From Microglena sp. YARC (lineage: Eukaryota; Chlorophyta; Chlorophyceae; Chlamydomonadales; Chlamydomonadaceae): a DNA stretch of 64,000 bases. Positions 9,850 through 21,155 of the stretch are shown piece by piece; within the stretch, counting starts at the first letter, position 1, and every line of letters starts with the position of its first letter. The stretch covers positions 11,506,647 to 11,570,646 of the forward strand of contig CM039466.1 in NCBI GenBank assembly GCA_022414725.1, in the 5' to 3' direction. The notes below the pieces were generated by a model. That model did no database searches, had not been told where the DNA came from, and saw only the letters and a program-made list of their open reading frames with translations. The translations under genes were made by a program, and so were the position numbers.

Positions 9850-12800
9850 AGTTGCTTGATTTTGTTGGCACTGATGGTGCTCGAATTTATCTGCACGGAT
9901 AGTGCTTTAACTTTGTCAGCTCTGATGGTGCTTGATTGTAGGCACTGATGGCACTCAGGTCTATACACCATTATGGGCACTGATTTTTCTTGACTCTATA
10001 TGAGCCAATGGTTTTTAACGTATCAGCACTGTTGGTGCTTCAACTTAAGAGCACTTATGGTCCTGGATGTATTCACACTGATGTTGCTTGAGTTTGTATG
10101 CATGAATGGATTAACTTATCATTACCGTTGGCACCTAAACACACCAGCTCTGATGGTGCTTGAAGCTGATCAGCAATCATGGTGCTTGACTCTATCAGCT
10201 TTGCTGGTGCTTGGATTCCTCTGCACTAGTGGTGCATTGATTTGTATTTTGCACTGATGCATGTGTTTTGGTGCACTAATGCTGTTTGATTTGATTAGCA
10301 CTGCTTTATAATGCATGAACTTATCAGCATTGCAGGTGTTTGAAGTCTTTCAGCATTGATAGATGGTGCTTCCACTTATCAGTACTGATGGCGCTTGACT
10401 GTATCAGCTCTGCTGGTGCTTGGATTTATCAGCATTAATGGCCCTTGATTTTATCTTCCCGAATGCTGCTTGATTTATCAGCACTAATGGTGCTTGAACT
10501 TATCAGCATTGGTCCTTATATGTATCTACACTGATATTACTACATTTTATCAGCACTGTAAGTGCTTGTTCTTGTCAGCACTACTGGTGCTTCAATTTAT
10601 CAGCATTAATGCTCCAGTAAGCTATAAAGATTGAAGGTGCTAGAGTTTATCAACATTGCTGGTGCTTAAACTTTTCAGCACTGATGGTGCTCGAAATTTA
10701 TAAGCACGCAGTGTGCTTCAATGGGTTTAGTTCCAATTCTGATGCCCATACCCCTCCCTCCTCCTATCTCTCCTATTCCACATCTCATACCTAACCTATC
10801 TCTCCTATCTCCTGTCCCTACCTTTGTGGTGAAGGGTTGACTCTTTGTGAGTACCATTAACCCCACATTTGTGGTGAAGAGGAATGCCTGCCTGTTTATC
10901 CTTTGTGGCTGTGTCTGACCTTTCTTTTGACAGTAGGGTAGAGATTGTTACTATGCTTGAATTGATCAGCACGAATGATGCTTTATCAGCACTGGGGGAG
11001 TTATTAATCCTTGAAGGTGTTCCAATTTATCTTCACAAGCAGTGCCTTATTTTTTCAGCACCAAGGATGGTAGAATGTATCAAGGATGATTATCAGCCCT
11101 AGGACACTTGAAGTCATTAGCACTGAAGGCCCTGGAAACTATTAACTCTAATCGTGCTTGGACGTATCAGCACCAAGGGTGATAGAATTTACGGTTCCAT
11201 TTTTTGATGGTGATTGAGTTTAACAGAACAGATGTTTCTTGATTGTATCAAGTACTTCGGGTACTTGAATTGTTCTGCACTGGTGGTGCTTACATTGACA
11301 ATCTCGACGGTTCCTTGATTTTATCAGTACTGTAGGTGGTTGTATTTATCAGCTCTAAGGGCGCTTGAATGTTCTAGTACTGAGGGTGTTGGAACTTATC
11401 AGCTTTGATGGTGCCGGAATTTGCCTCCACTTATGGTGCTGCAGTTAGTCAGCACTGATGGGGCTTGGAGCTTATCAGCATTGATTTTTCAGCACTGATG
11501 GTGCTTGATTGGTTGATACATGTATCAGCTTTGCTGGTGCTTGGATTTAGCTATACTGATGGTGCATTGATTTATCATCTGCGCTGATGGTGCATTGATT
11601 CATAGGATTGAGGAGGAGGATGTAGATTGTGTTTTTTCCTGGTGCCCTAATGAATTCCAAATGTTCCCTCGGCTTGACTTTGATAATTTTATTGGCACTA
11701 ATGGTGATTGATTTTAACCTGCACATTCGGTGCTTTAATTGATCAGCAATTGCAATGTCTGAGTTAACTGCCCCTGATGATGCTTGGATTTATCTGCACT
11801 GATGGTGCTTAATTTTATTGGCACTGATGGTGCTTGAAGCTTATCAGCACTGATGGTGCTTCAATTGTCAGCGATAGGGGTGCTTGCATGTATGAGCTCT
11901 GCTGATGCTTGGATTTATCTGCACTTATGATGCTAGATTTGATTGGCAGCGATGGTTCTTAAACCTATCAACATTGATGGTGCTCGAATTTATCGGCACT
12001 CATGGTGCTAGAGGTTGTCAGCTCTGCTGGTGCTCAGACTTATCAGCACTTGTGATGCCAGGGTTAATTGGCACTTATGGTGCTTGATTTTATCTGCACT
12101 GCTGGTGCAGGCGTTTATCAGTACTAATGGTGCTTGAAGCTCACCATCACAGAAGGCGCTTCAATTTATCAGCACTGATGGTGCTTGCACTTATCAGCTC
12201 TCTGCTTGTTTGGATTATGTCATCACTGAGTGTGCTTGTATTTATCAGCACTAAATAATGCTGCTTGAAAGTATGAACACAAATGGCATTTGAGATTATC
12301 AGCACTGAGTGTGCATGATTTATTGCACTGTTCAACTCTATCTGAATGTTAGCTATTACAATTCATTAGCACTGAGTGTGCTTGGATTATTTGTTCAGGA
12401 CTACTGATTGTGCCTGACTGATAAAACTGATCAGCATTAAGTGTGCTTTACTTAACAAGCTCTTGGAAGAAACGAAATGTGCCTGAATTGACCAGCACTT
12501 ACTATGCCTTTACATGATGGGCACTGAGTGTGCTGTAAACTAGTGTGCCCAAGGTACTTAACTAATCAGCGCTGACTGTGGTGGGTGAAATTTACCAGCT
12601 CTAAGTGTGCTTGTTTAGTTTTACCTACCTAGACAGCGTGTCCTTAAATTGTGCAATTGATTAACGCGGGTGTGCATATTTTATTCAGAAGACCAGCATG
12701 GACTTTGCTTGATCTTATTTAACGGTCCTCACTGAATAATTATGAGTTTATTGTTGTACATCACTAAAAATGCTAAATTTAATTGAGTGGGCATTGTTTG

Positions 12801-13000
12801 ACGGTATGACAGCTCTCTTTGTTCAAAGGGTGATTGCTCATCACTGAGTGTTACTGCAGTTAAATCTTGATTGCTCACATGCCAGCTTGGATATCTACCC
12901 TTCAAGCACTGCCTATGCGTGTGGAAGCGGTCTTGAGAAAGAGACCCAGTACAAGGAGCATTCCTGCCCCTAGGCCCCAGGAGGGTACCAAGTATCATAA
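9850..13000. repeat. Diverged 24-25 bp hairpin-unit array (left block)
   Basis: The core is AGCACTGATGGTGCTTGAATTTATC, repeated with heavy divergence. AGCAC and GTGCT are inverted copies around TGATG, so each unit can form a 5-bp stem. Many variants keep both stem arms. No long conserved reading frame is seen. The right block is at 13890-14620. Confidence 0.85.
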
Positions 13001-13255
13001 CTAGATGTGGGATTAGTATGGTTTGGTTCAGCTATGCTGTCAAGGCTGAAGTCCATCTCCCAAGAAAGAGCATCCAGTTTGTTGTTGAAGCCTTGATACC
13101 ATCCCATTGCAAAATGTGACGCTCAGATTACGGCCTTGTTTGCCCTATACTCCTATATTATATATATGGAACAAATGATCTTGCTGACAGACTATGTCTA
13201 TCAGGTCTTTTTGGGGGTGCGCTTAGCTTGACCTATGGTCAAGTGTGCTTGGGGC

Positions 13256-13618
13256 ATGTTAGGTCCTTGCACAGCTAGGTGTTGAAACTCCCAGCTGAGC
13301 TGTACCTGCATGTCGAGCATGAGCTAAGTGTTCACCCCCTAAGGCCAATCACTCAGGATGCAAGAGTGACATCAGAAGCCAGGTGTTATCCACACCAGGT
13401 TCGTACAGGTGTAATTACTCCTGAGCATTCAAGTAGTGACTCTTACCTGAATGCTGTACAGTGAGGCGAGCACACTAACGGGGGGCCGCAGAAGTGTAAC
13501 CCCCCTCAGTACAGTCAGGCGTAACGCCTTTAAATACAACCGCACGGCGAGCCAGTCTCTTACTTTCCAGAAGTCAAACAAGACGAGTCTGTCTGTGACT
13601 TGTGTATTGAGTTCTTCC
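13256..13618. mobile_element. Solo LTR-like element within the hairpin array
   Basis: It starts TGTTAGGTCCTTGCAC and ends near TGTATTGAGTTCTTC, about 360 bp, with a TATA-like TTTAAATAC. Its left half (13256-13437) equals 15229-15408; its right half (13438-13618) equals 7785-7965. A complete copy flanked by partial ones fits LTR retrotransposon debris, but no target duplication was identified. Confidence 0.5.
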
Positions 13619-13889
13619 CACCCACCCACCCACCCCTTTGTTACATGTTACCTAAATTCTCAGACCACCTCTACCTATGTTGTGCCAAGGTTACCACTCA
13701 TCCTAAGGAGCCCTGGTTTTTAGCTATCGTAAGAGGATTAGCTACCTGTGTATCTTATTTATAACCAAGATAGAGCCCCTCCCCCTTTCCATGGGGAGTG
13801 GCTCATCAAGGCGTATCGGCCAATCGGGGTACTTCCCCCTAGGCAACCCGCTTTCTTCAGATCTGCTTATGAGACTGGGCATCTCCTCC

Positions 13890-14620
13890 TCCCCTTATAT
13901 GTATCAGCTCTGCAGGTACTTAGATTTAGCTACACTTATAATGCTGTATTTGACTAGCACTGATGGTCATGGAACCGATCAGCACCGAAGGTGCACGATA
14001 TTATCAGCACTAATGATGCTAGAATTATCAGCCCTACTAGTGCCCTGACTTGTTTACTTTTGTGGTGCTTGAGTTTACTGGCATTTATGGTGCTTGATTA
14101 TCTGCTCTGAGGATACTTGAATGTGTCAGTAGCCGACTGTGCCGGAGGTCATCAGCTTTAATGGTGCTTGTATCTGTATGAAATAAAAGTGCTTCATTAT
14201 CAAAACTGATAGATACTTCATGAAATGATGGATACTACATGTAATGCAATGTAATGAAGTTTTTACACTATCCAACTTAGAAGTGATTAGTATAGTGCCT
14301 TATGATTATCAGGAACACCGGCGATTGTATTAATCAGCTTGAAGGATGATATATTTATCATTACTTAAGGTGTGATTGCTGTTACTAGCAGTGAAATTGA
14401 TTGAAAATATTACCACTGAGAGTACGAGCTTGATCAACACTAACGGTAATTAAATCTATCAATTATCTGCACTGAGGGTGACGAAAATGTTAGCACTTAA
14501 GCGACTTATTGTGTAAGCACTGCTGCTACTACTTGGATTAATCGGCTTTGTTGACCCTTTAATTTATCTGCTCTGACGCAGAAATAAGTCTTCTGCACCG
14601 TGTGCGTATGAATTTATCTT
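13890..14620. repeat. Hairpin-unit array (right block)
   Basis: The AGCACTGATGGTGCT-type units resume after the LTR-like insertion and decay gradually toward 14620. Confidence 0.75.
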
Positions 14621-15228
14621 GCTCGAAGGACCGGGTACCCCCTCGTCTTCCCCCTCTCTTCTGTGTATAACATATTAGGAATGAGACTAAAACGTCCTGC
14701 CTGGTATTGTCCTAAGATCAAACCCCTTTCGACTAGATCTATGCTTTCTTGAACTTGAACTTGGTCACATAGCTTAAGCCAGCAATTTAAAAATGATTAC
14801 CAGGAAAATGTAAACTCAAACAAATTATATGTGTTCTTGCATTGTCTATGAGATTTTACATTACATACTACTTAGTAATCATTTCCCCAGCGAAAAGTTC
14901 GGCCTGCCCAAACTTAGGCTTAAGGTACCCCCTAAAGCCAGCGGTCTCCCCGGTCCTCCCCCTAGCTACTTTGCGGCCTCTTCAAGGCATCAAGATCTTT
15001 CTCACTCACCGCGACTTCCTCTCCGTGAATTTTTCTCTCCTCCCCTTCTGATACTGCCCCTCCCCTAACGAGGGACGTTTTTAATAGCTTCCTGATACCG
15101 GAGCAGCCCGTCTCACGTTGCGACCCTCGCTTCTGTTATCTCTCTTGCATATCGAAACGGGACTGGACGTTTACGCTCCTGCTCACGCTCTTCAGAACTT
15201 CTTCCCTTCGTCTCACGCGAAGGGGGCA

Positions 15229-15408
15229 TGTTAGGTCCTTGCACAGCTAGGTGTTGAAACTCCCAGCTGAGCTGTACCTGCATGTCGAGCATGAGCTAAG
15301 TGTTCACCCCCTAAGGCCAATCACTCAAGATGCAAGAGTGACATCAGAAGCCAGGTGTTATCCACACCAGGTTCGTACAGGTGTAATTACTCCTGAGCAT
15401 TCAAGTAG
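15229..15408. repeat. LTR-like segment, left half
   Basis: Begins TGTTAGGTCCTTGCACAG right after the purine run GCGAAGGGGGCA, which resembles a polypurine tract before a 3' LTR. Nearly identical to 13256-13437, then diverges. Confidence 0.5.
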
Positions 15409-15814
15409 GGCAACTTGTCGAGTACTGAAGCTGTACTGTTTTGACAACAGGCCCTGAGTGGAAAAGAGTGACACGCTGGCGAAGTTAAAATGGACAGTTG
15501 CAGTACCTGACAAGTACTGTGAGTAACGGTTCTACAAGGATGTAACAATTTTAATTTCAATTTCAATTTCAATACCTGACAAGTTGCCATGCCGCCGTCG
15601 AGTTTCAAACTCAACTACCGTACGCGCCTGAAGTACTGGCAAGATTAAATATTGGCAAAACGTCATTTCCCCCCCTAAAAGGAGGTCTCAGAAAAACATG
15701 GCAAAACTAACTTGGCAAAGGGGTCTATGACTTTGACTATCTCAAGCTCAGACCTGAAATCCAGTTGGCAAAGGGTCTTATGTCATTGTTACATTTCCTT
15801 GTTACATGTTTACC

Positions 15815-16320
15815 AAGTAGTCTGGCCAAGCTTGCTGTAAAAACATGTTACAATTCAAATCAGGAGCATTAAACTTGCTAGGGCTTAGTAGCCAGACGAC
15901 TGTCAATGAGGGCTGGGATTCCTCCATGTTATAGCATGACTTTATGTCATCCCTAGAGTAGGCAGAGTACGCACTGGACTGAGTCCCATCATGGGCATGT
16001 GCCGTCTGCCGACAGGCGCCTGTGCCAGCTATGGCCTGCGCACCGCTATGCAGTACGCATTAGATATTCTTACCTATCGCTCTTCTGCTATTATCTCAAT
16101 CTCAACACTGCTGTAATCAGATGCACCGACAGTGACGTCTACAGAAAACCAGTAACAGTACATGGCTCCAACCAGCCAAATTTTGGCTGGAGCCATGTAC
16201 CCAAGGTGAAGGTCAAGTACGTGTTCACAAAGTAGTCTACCCAAGCTTGCTGTAAATAAAACCATGTAGCTATTCAAATCAGGAACATTTAACTTGCTAG
16301 GGCTTAGTAGACAGAGTACC
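15815..16320. repeat. Direct repeat of about 85 bp inside the TIR element
   Basis: 15815-15897 and 16229-16316 share AAGCTTGCTGTAAA, ATTCAAATCAGGA and AACTTGCTAGGGCTTAGTAG in the same order. Confidence 0.65.
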
Positions 16321-16322
16321 AT

Positions 16323-17055
16323 GGTTACATTACATTACATTACATTACATTACATTACATTACATGTTAAAGTCTACTTGACACCGCGAGGGTGTATGAG
16401 ACTCTGTGCTTTAAATAAAAAGAAAAAGCACCCACAAAGCAAAAAACCCCATTACATCAGGGGTGTGGGGGGGACAAACAAACCAAACTCCCAACCACCG
16501 TTTTGGTGGCGTAGGTATTAAACCCCCTAAAGCAGGACCCAGATCTCAACCACTTACAGTGGCGGAGGTAAGAAGCTAACAAATGAGAAGTCACAAGAAG
16601 AAAAAAAGGGATAATAAATCACGGTGCCTCTAAGCAGTCCAGGGCTTCCTGTCTTGCTCTTCTACAAGTAGAAAGATAGTCGGCTAGGTTGCTCCAAAAA
16701 GACTTTGTGCCATTTCCATTCATAAAGGTTCTGAATGTGGAATCGCAGAATTCCACATTCCATACGGTTAAGTCGGTATCCTCATGGACATGCCTATAAA
16801 TATCTGTAAACAGCTTCTGGTAGCGAAGGCGAATATCATTATAAAAAGGGCACTCAAACATATGCATTTCATCCTCAGGTTTTTGGAACCCACACATTTG
16901 ACAGTGTCTCATCGAGCGAGGGATGTGTGCTCTATCCACCACCCTCATTCTTTCTGTGTTCAGCCAATGGGAACCCATTCTAAACTGTGCTATAGAACGA
17001 ATCTGATCCTCCTTATGTAAAATGGTAAACGTAACTTGGCAAATGCCAACTACCT
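16323..17055 (-). mobile_element. Non-LTR retrotransposon (LINE), 5'-truncated
   Basis: On the minus strand the element ends in a (TGTAA)n tail (16323-16365), preceded by an untranslated segment and a coding fragment. A second 3' end of the same family, matching almost base for base, is at 46993-47227. Confidence 0.75.
16619..17055 (-). pseudogene. LINE reverse transcriptase ORF, C-terminal zinc-knuckle fragment
   Basis: The reading frame ends at 16619. It carries FRMGSHWLNTERMR, then CQMCGFQKPEDEMHMFECPF, a CxxC...HxxxxC arrangement typical of the C terminus of LINE polymerase proteins, followed by about 75 residues. The RT core is absent and no proper start remains, so it is a truncated remnant. 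Confidence 0.7.
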
Positions 17056-18063
17056 GGAGTGGTCTCAAGCTGGATCCCGAATCCAGTTTGGCAAAGGGTC
17101 GTTTGCCAAACCGTTTGCCAATACTTCAGGCGCGTACAGTATCACATAACCCAGATTGTCTCATACCCAAGATTTCAGGGACAATCGGAAACACAGGTTA
17201 CGTGTATTGCCGCAATACAGTTTTCGCAAAAATCCATAACCGTGACCTGGTCAATTGGAAACAGGCTGGTAGGTAATTGTGGTCCACTAACAGCAAATAG
17301 AGGCAAGGAGCCAAGTTCAAGTTAAACTAGGGCAGTGATCCTGTTGTACCGAAGGGGACCCCTGCCAACCCATAAGCAAATAGGTGCAAGGAAGGGGACC
17401 ACTGTCTGCGCCGATGTTTAAAGTTCGTTTCCTTAGCAAGTCCCTACGTGCTTCCTATTCCTGATGTGTGTTCGTGGGAAGAAGGAACTCCTTCTTCTCA
17501 ACAACCATGCGATTCCTGATGAACCTCACATCTTGAGTGCGAGACCCACCACTGCCATCAGAAATATGTTTCCCCTTCTCAATGTCCAAGTGGGGAAAGA
17601 GCTTCTTCCTACGTTCATTAGGTTCATAAATCCCCCTTGATTCCGTCAAGCCGCTGGCACACTTTAAGTCCAGTAGGGCACGAGGAAAAAGTCATCATTA
17701 TCATTTTCAACAGCCTTCTCTCAATTTAACACAAAATCAAAACATCTGCAAGTTCTGGCAGCTCGGGTACGTCGGTTCTGTCTACCAGACTCCACGTTCA
17801 AATTATGTGCACAGACGTTATCTAAAAATGCATTTAATACCATCGTCATGCCATTTAGCACTTCCGTGCACTTTTCGTTTAGTTCCCCAAAGCCACAAAG
17901 GGGAGCTGCCTTGAAGCTGCTACACGGAGTCAGAAGGAACATGCTACAGGTGTGGGTAGTGTAGCTGATTTATAGCTTTGCTCACTTTCAGTTTCCAAGA
18001 CTCACCAAGGGAAGCCGCCTAGAATCTAACCAGAAACAAGATCAGTGAAAACTTCTGCCAGTA

Positions 18064-18813
18064 TCAACTGGAGTGCCTAGCAGCAACCTCTCTAATGTAA
18101 GCGCGTCGATCTATCACATCCATGCTCACTCGAATGATCAGGCCCGCGATGTATCCTGCCAGAAGGAACATGTTACCGCATTGGTCCTCTGGTTCAAGAA
18201 GTTCATTCCTAAAATAAACCATCAACCAAAAGGTATGGTGAAAAGGCCAAACTAGTATTATGGGCATGTGCTCAACCATGGGAGCTATAATACCCTCTAT
18301 TGGTATCCTCGTGTACGATACTAATCTCTCTATACCGTAGACATCGCCCAGCCCCAAGACAGGTAAACACGTTGCTGTTGCCCTTGATAGGATCATCCAA
18401 AGGATCCCGAATCCCAGATGATCAGCCCATTCTTTGCGGCACAGTCTCCGGCAGACATAGACTGGCATGAGGACGAGAATGGCAAAGAGAACGGCAAGTT
18501 GATGCTCACTTTCCCTCACAAATTTCAAAAGCCTAACTGAAACAACCAAACAGCGGAGGTTGAGACCCATGGTGGTGGCAGCCAAGTTCCTTTGCACCAG
18601 AAATCGCTGAAATCTGAACTCATTCTCTCCCCCAAAGCCAAATAGCACCATCAGCATCGTACTTAGAAAACCCGGTTGCAAGATGGAAGGGGAAGGGAGG
18701 CTAGAGGCTGCAGGAACGCGGTCCCCACCACCAGCAACGTTGCTTCCATCTGCCAGGGAGGAAGAACAATCGATCCCAGCATCACTGCCATGAACATCAG
18801 CGCTTGAACCCAT
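18064..18813 (-). CDS. Hypothetical multi-pass membrane protein, 249 aa
   Basis: Uninterrupted frame from ATG 18813 to a stop at 18064. Residues 1-50 are rich in S, G, A and D. The rest has about five or six hydrophobic stretches (for example LAVLFAILVLMPVYV, ILWMILSRA, MPIILVWPFHHTFWLMVYF, MFLLAGYIAGLIIRV) separated by charged loops with paired R/K. I recognise no family. The lack of introns contrasts with the other genes here, so it could be a single-exon gene, one exon of a longer gene, or a fragment. Upstream lie three 56-bp tandem repeats. Confidence 0.45.
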   Translation of the reverse strand: MGSSADVHGSDAGIDCSSSLADGSNVAGGGDRVPAASSLPSPSILQPGFLSTMLMVLFGFGGENEFRFQRFLVQRNLAATTMGLNLRCLVVSVRLLKFVRESEHQLAVLFAILVLMPVYVCRRLCRKEWADHLGFGILWMILSRATATCLPVLGLGDVYGIERLVSYTRIPIEGIIAPMVEHMPIILVWPFHHTFWLMVYFRNELLEPEDQCGNMFLLAGYIAGLIIRVSMDVIDRRAYIREVAARHSS

Positions 18814-18844
18814 CCCCACCAAATAGATGCTTAGGGAGGCTGGC

Positions 18845-19010
18845 CTCCTCGTCAATCACGCTGCTAGCTGGCTGGCAGGCCTTAACAATGATAGGAGGAC
18901 TCGTCAATCACGCTGATAGCTGGTAACCAGACCTTAACGATGATTGGAGGACTCGTCAATCACGCTGCTAGCTGGCAGCCAGACCTTAACAAGGATAGGT
19001 GGACTGGCGG
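18845..19010. repeat. 56-bp tandem repeat, three copies
   Basis: GGACTCGTCAATCACGCTG followed by CTAGCTGGC.GCCAGACCTTAACAA..ATAGG, starting near 18845, 18897 and 18950, immediately upstream of the membrane ORF. Confidence 0.8.
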
Positions 19011-19139
19011 AGGCGACCCAGATTGTCTGGTGGTATCCTGAAAGGGCAAAGATGGGGGGTGCCAGCGCATGCTAGTTCGTTGTATTCTGAAGACATGCAG
19101 TTTCATGCGGGAGGGCACAGAAGATGTTAGTGCAGTGGA

Positions 19140-19510
19140 TGTGAACATGTGGTCGAGTGCATGAATGCATGGTGGCAGAGGGTGTGAGAGGATGGCTTGA
19201 TGGGGTGGTCTGTGAGGCCCTGTGTGGCGTTGCCTCCCTGGCTGTTATCTGCAAGCCATCCTCAGACACCGTCAACGCCCTCCCACATGAACCTAAGAGC
19301 CAGGCTAGCCATACCACGCAGGGCCTTACAAACCACGCCATCAAGCCATCCTCTCACATAGGGTGGAAGTGCATGCAGGGGGTATGATTGTGTGGTTGAG
19401 TGCATGAGTGCAAGGTGGTAGAGGGTGTGAGAGGATGGCTTGATGGTGTGGTCATTGAGGCCCTGCGTTGCGTGGCCTATCTGGCTCACAGAGGATGTAA
19501 GTGCATGCAA
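19140..19510. repeat. Direct and inverted copies of an 80-bp segment
   Basis: 19150-19240 and 19392-19480 are direct copies (GTGAGAGGATGGCTTGATGG...GGCCCTG). 19305-19372 is an inverted copy (CCATCAAGCCATCCTCTCAC). Confidence 0.7.
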
Positions 19511-19794
19511 GGGGTGTGATTGTGTCAGTTGTAACGGCATGGATCGTTACTAATCCATCGCGACATTCGCCAAAGGAGTTGTATAGATGTCAGAGCACTG
19601 ATTCCCTTAGTACATGTGTCGATCTGTACCGTTACATCAGTGGTCGAGTGTATCAGTGCACGGAGGTAGAGGGTAGGAATATTTGTAGATAACACTGTGA
19701 ATTTGGGAGGTCTTTGGCACCCTTTTATTTGGTTTGAAATGGTGTATTATGGGTTACAGGGGTGCAGCAGGGATACATGAAAGGGTGCCATGTA

Positions 19795-19945
19795 TGTATG
19801 TTACAGTCCAGGGGTATGCCAAATAGGCTTAAGGGACTTGCCTAACCGTATAGGAAGGGCTTAAAAAGAAAAAGCACTGATGAACTGAGCCCCAGACAAT
19901 CGTTTTATCGACGGGGACCCTGAGTTCGTGCTACAGCCAAAGACC
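19795..19945 (-). repeat. SINE-A copy
   Basis: On the plus strand: GTTACAGTCCAGGGGTATGC, AATAGGCTTAAGGGACTTGCC, AAAAAGCACTGATGAACTGA, CAATCGTTTTATCGACGGGG and CTGAGTTCGTGCTACAG. This is the consensus layout of the most common retroposon here, about 150 bp. In sense orientation (minus here) the 3' end runs into (CATA)n. Confidence 0.7.
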
Positions 19946-20164
19946 CCCCAAATGTGCAGGGGTTGAGGGGAACAATATGTGAAGACTTATCTCTTAGAAG
20001 ACGATATGGTTGCTATAAGTGTGACAGATAACAATCCTCATGGTGATTTGCCTTTTCCCACACATGCCCATTGTCCAATGGGCACGAGACCACCACCAAT
20101 GGATAGGCCTTTACAATAGCTGAAGAATGCATGTACACATACCAGCTATGTCACCCGATAAGAC

Positions 20165-20610
20165 ATCCTACATATAGAGGGGTAGATGTATCATACCTCT
20201 AGGTATAATACTACGTCATACCCAGGGGTATGATGGAACTTAACCAAGGACCTACAGAACGTCATACCCTTGGCTATGATGTGGCATCATAGCTATGAGT
20301 ATGATGCATCATCATATCTGTAGGTATGATATGATGTCATGCCCTGGAGTATGATGCCTCCTAACCAGGGACCGGCTGCACGTCATACCCATAGCTAAGA
20401 TAAGGCATCATAGCAATAATGTATATATTGGTCGAATGGTCGTCATACCCATAGCTATGATGAGTCTTCAAACCAATGAGTCTGATGCAACATCATAGCT
20501 ATATATTTGATCCAACGTCACCCCTAGGGGTATGATGAAACCTGGGTATGGATATATTGGACGTCATACCTATAGGTACACGTCATCCCCAGGGGTATGA
20601 TGAAACATTA
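20165..20610. repeat. Array of GGTATGA/TCATACC palindromes
   Basis: Repeated imperfect palindromes such as CATACCTCTAGGTATAATAC, TCATACCCATAGCTATGATG and ATCATACCTGTAGGTATGAT (20 bases or fewer each), spaced about 25-60 bp, with ACGTCATACCC as a common linker. No reading frame. Confidence 0.75.
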
Positions 20611-20614
20611 GTAG

Positions 20615-20860
20615 GGTATGGGGTGGGGTAGGGTAGGGTGGGGTGGGGTGGGGTGGGGTGGGGTGGGGGGTAGGGTAGGAAAGGTAGGGTTGGGGGAGGT
20701 AGTGTAGGAAGGGTAATGTAGAGGAGGGTGAGGTTGGGTTTGGGGGTGGGGGGGTGGGGGGTTGTAGTTTGGGGGGTAGATTACATGGTTTGGATTAGGA
20801 AGTAGGATAGGGTAGGAAGTAGGGTAGGGGTTAAGGTAGGGTAGGATTTTGTCATGCACG
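20615..20860. repeat. G-rich (GGGGT/AGGGT)n tract
   Basis: Long series of GGGGTGGGGT and GTAGGGTAGG words with many GGG runs on the plus strand, a candidate G-quadruplex former. Confidence 0.85.
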
Positions 20861-21079
20861 TATTCAGTATGAGACTCACGTTCATCCAGCCCACCAACAA
20901 CCCCGATAAAAAATGACCAGCCCAGCCATACCCAGCCCGGCCATGCCATGCCATGTCCACCCCAACAGTGTCTAAGTAGTACACACACACACACACACAT
21001 ACACATGTATTAGGTGCATGCGTGTGTGTGTGTGTGCGTGCATGTGTGCGCACATGTTTGTATGTTTGCTTGTGCGTAC

Positions 21080-21080
21080 T

Positions 21081-21132
<52 letters not shown>

Positions 21133-21155
21133 AGTGTGTGTGTGTGTGTGTGTGC
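21080..21155. repeat. (TG)n microsatellite
   Basis: About 70 bases of TG dinucleotides with few interruptions. Confidence 0.95.

Larger units (their letters stand above)
15616..17141. mobile_element. Terminal-inverted-repeat element, about 1.5 kb, with nested LINE
   Basis: The left end (15616-15642) and right end (17115-17141) are inverted copies: TACCGTACGCGCCTGAAGTA, continuing CTGGCAA, against its complement, with two mismatches in about 26 bp. TTGGCAAA words recur just inside both ends. No transposase motif is visible, so it is non-autonomous or eroded. A LINE 3' fragment (16323-17055) lies inside. Confidence 0.65.

Noticed and set aside
17455..17649. Minus-strand frame with EPNERRKKLFPHLDIEKGKH
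   Set aside because: It looks protein-like but has no ATG start, no recognised family and no convincing splice sites; left out as a gene.
17721..17942. 73-residue minus-strand frame starting with ATG
   Set aside because: No domain and no link to the neighbouring membrane ORF could be shown.
20615..20860. Telomere-like repeat because of GGGGT/AGGGT words
   Set aside because: Units are irregular and lack the TTTAGGG or TTTTAGGG heptamer/octamer typical of green algal telomeres.
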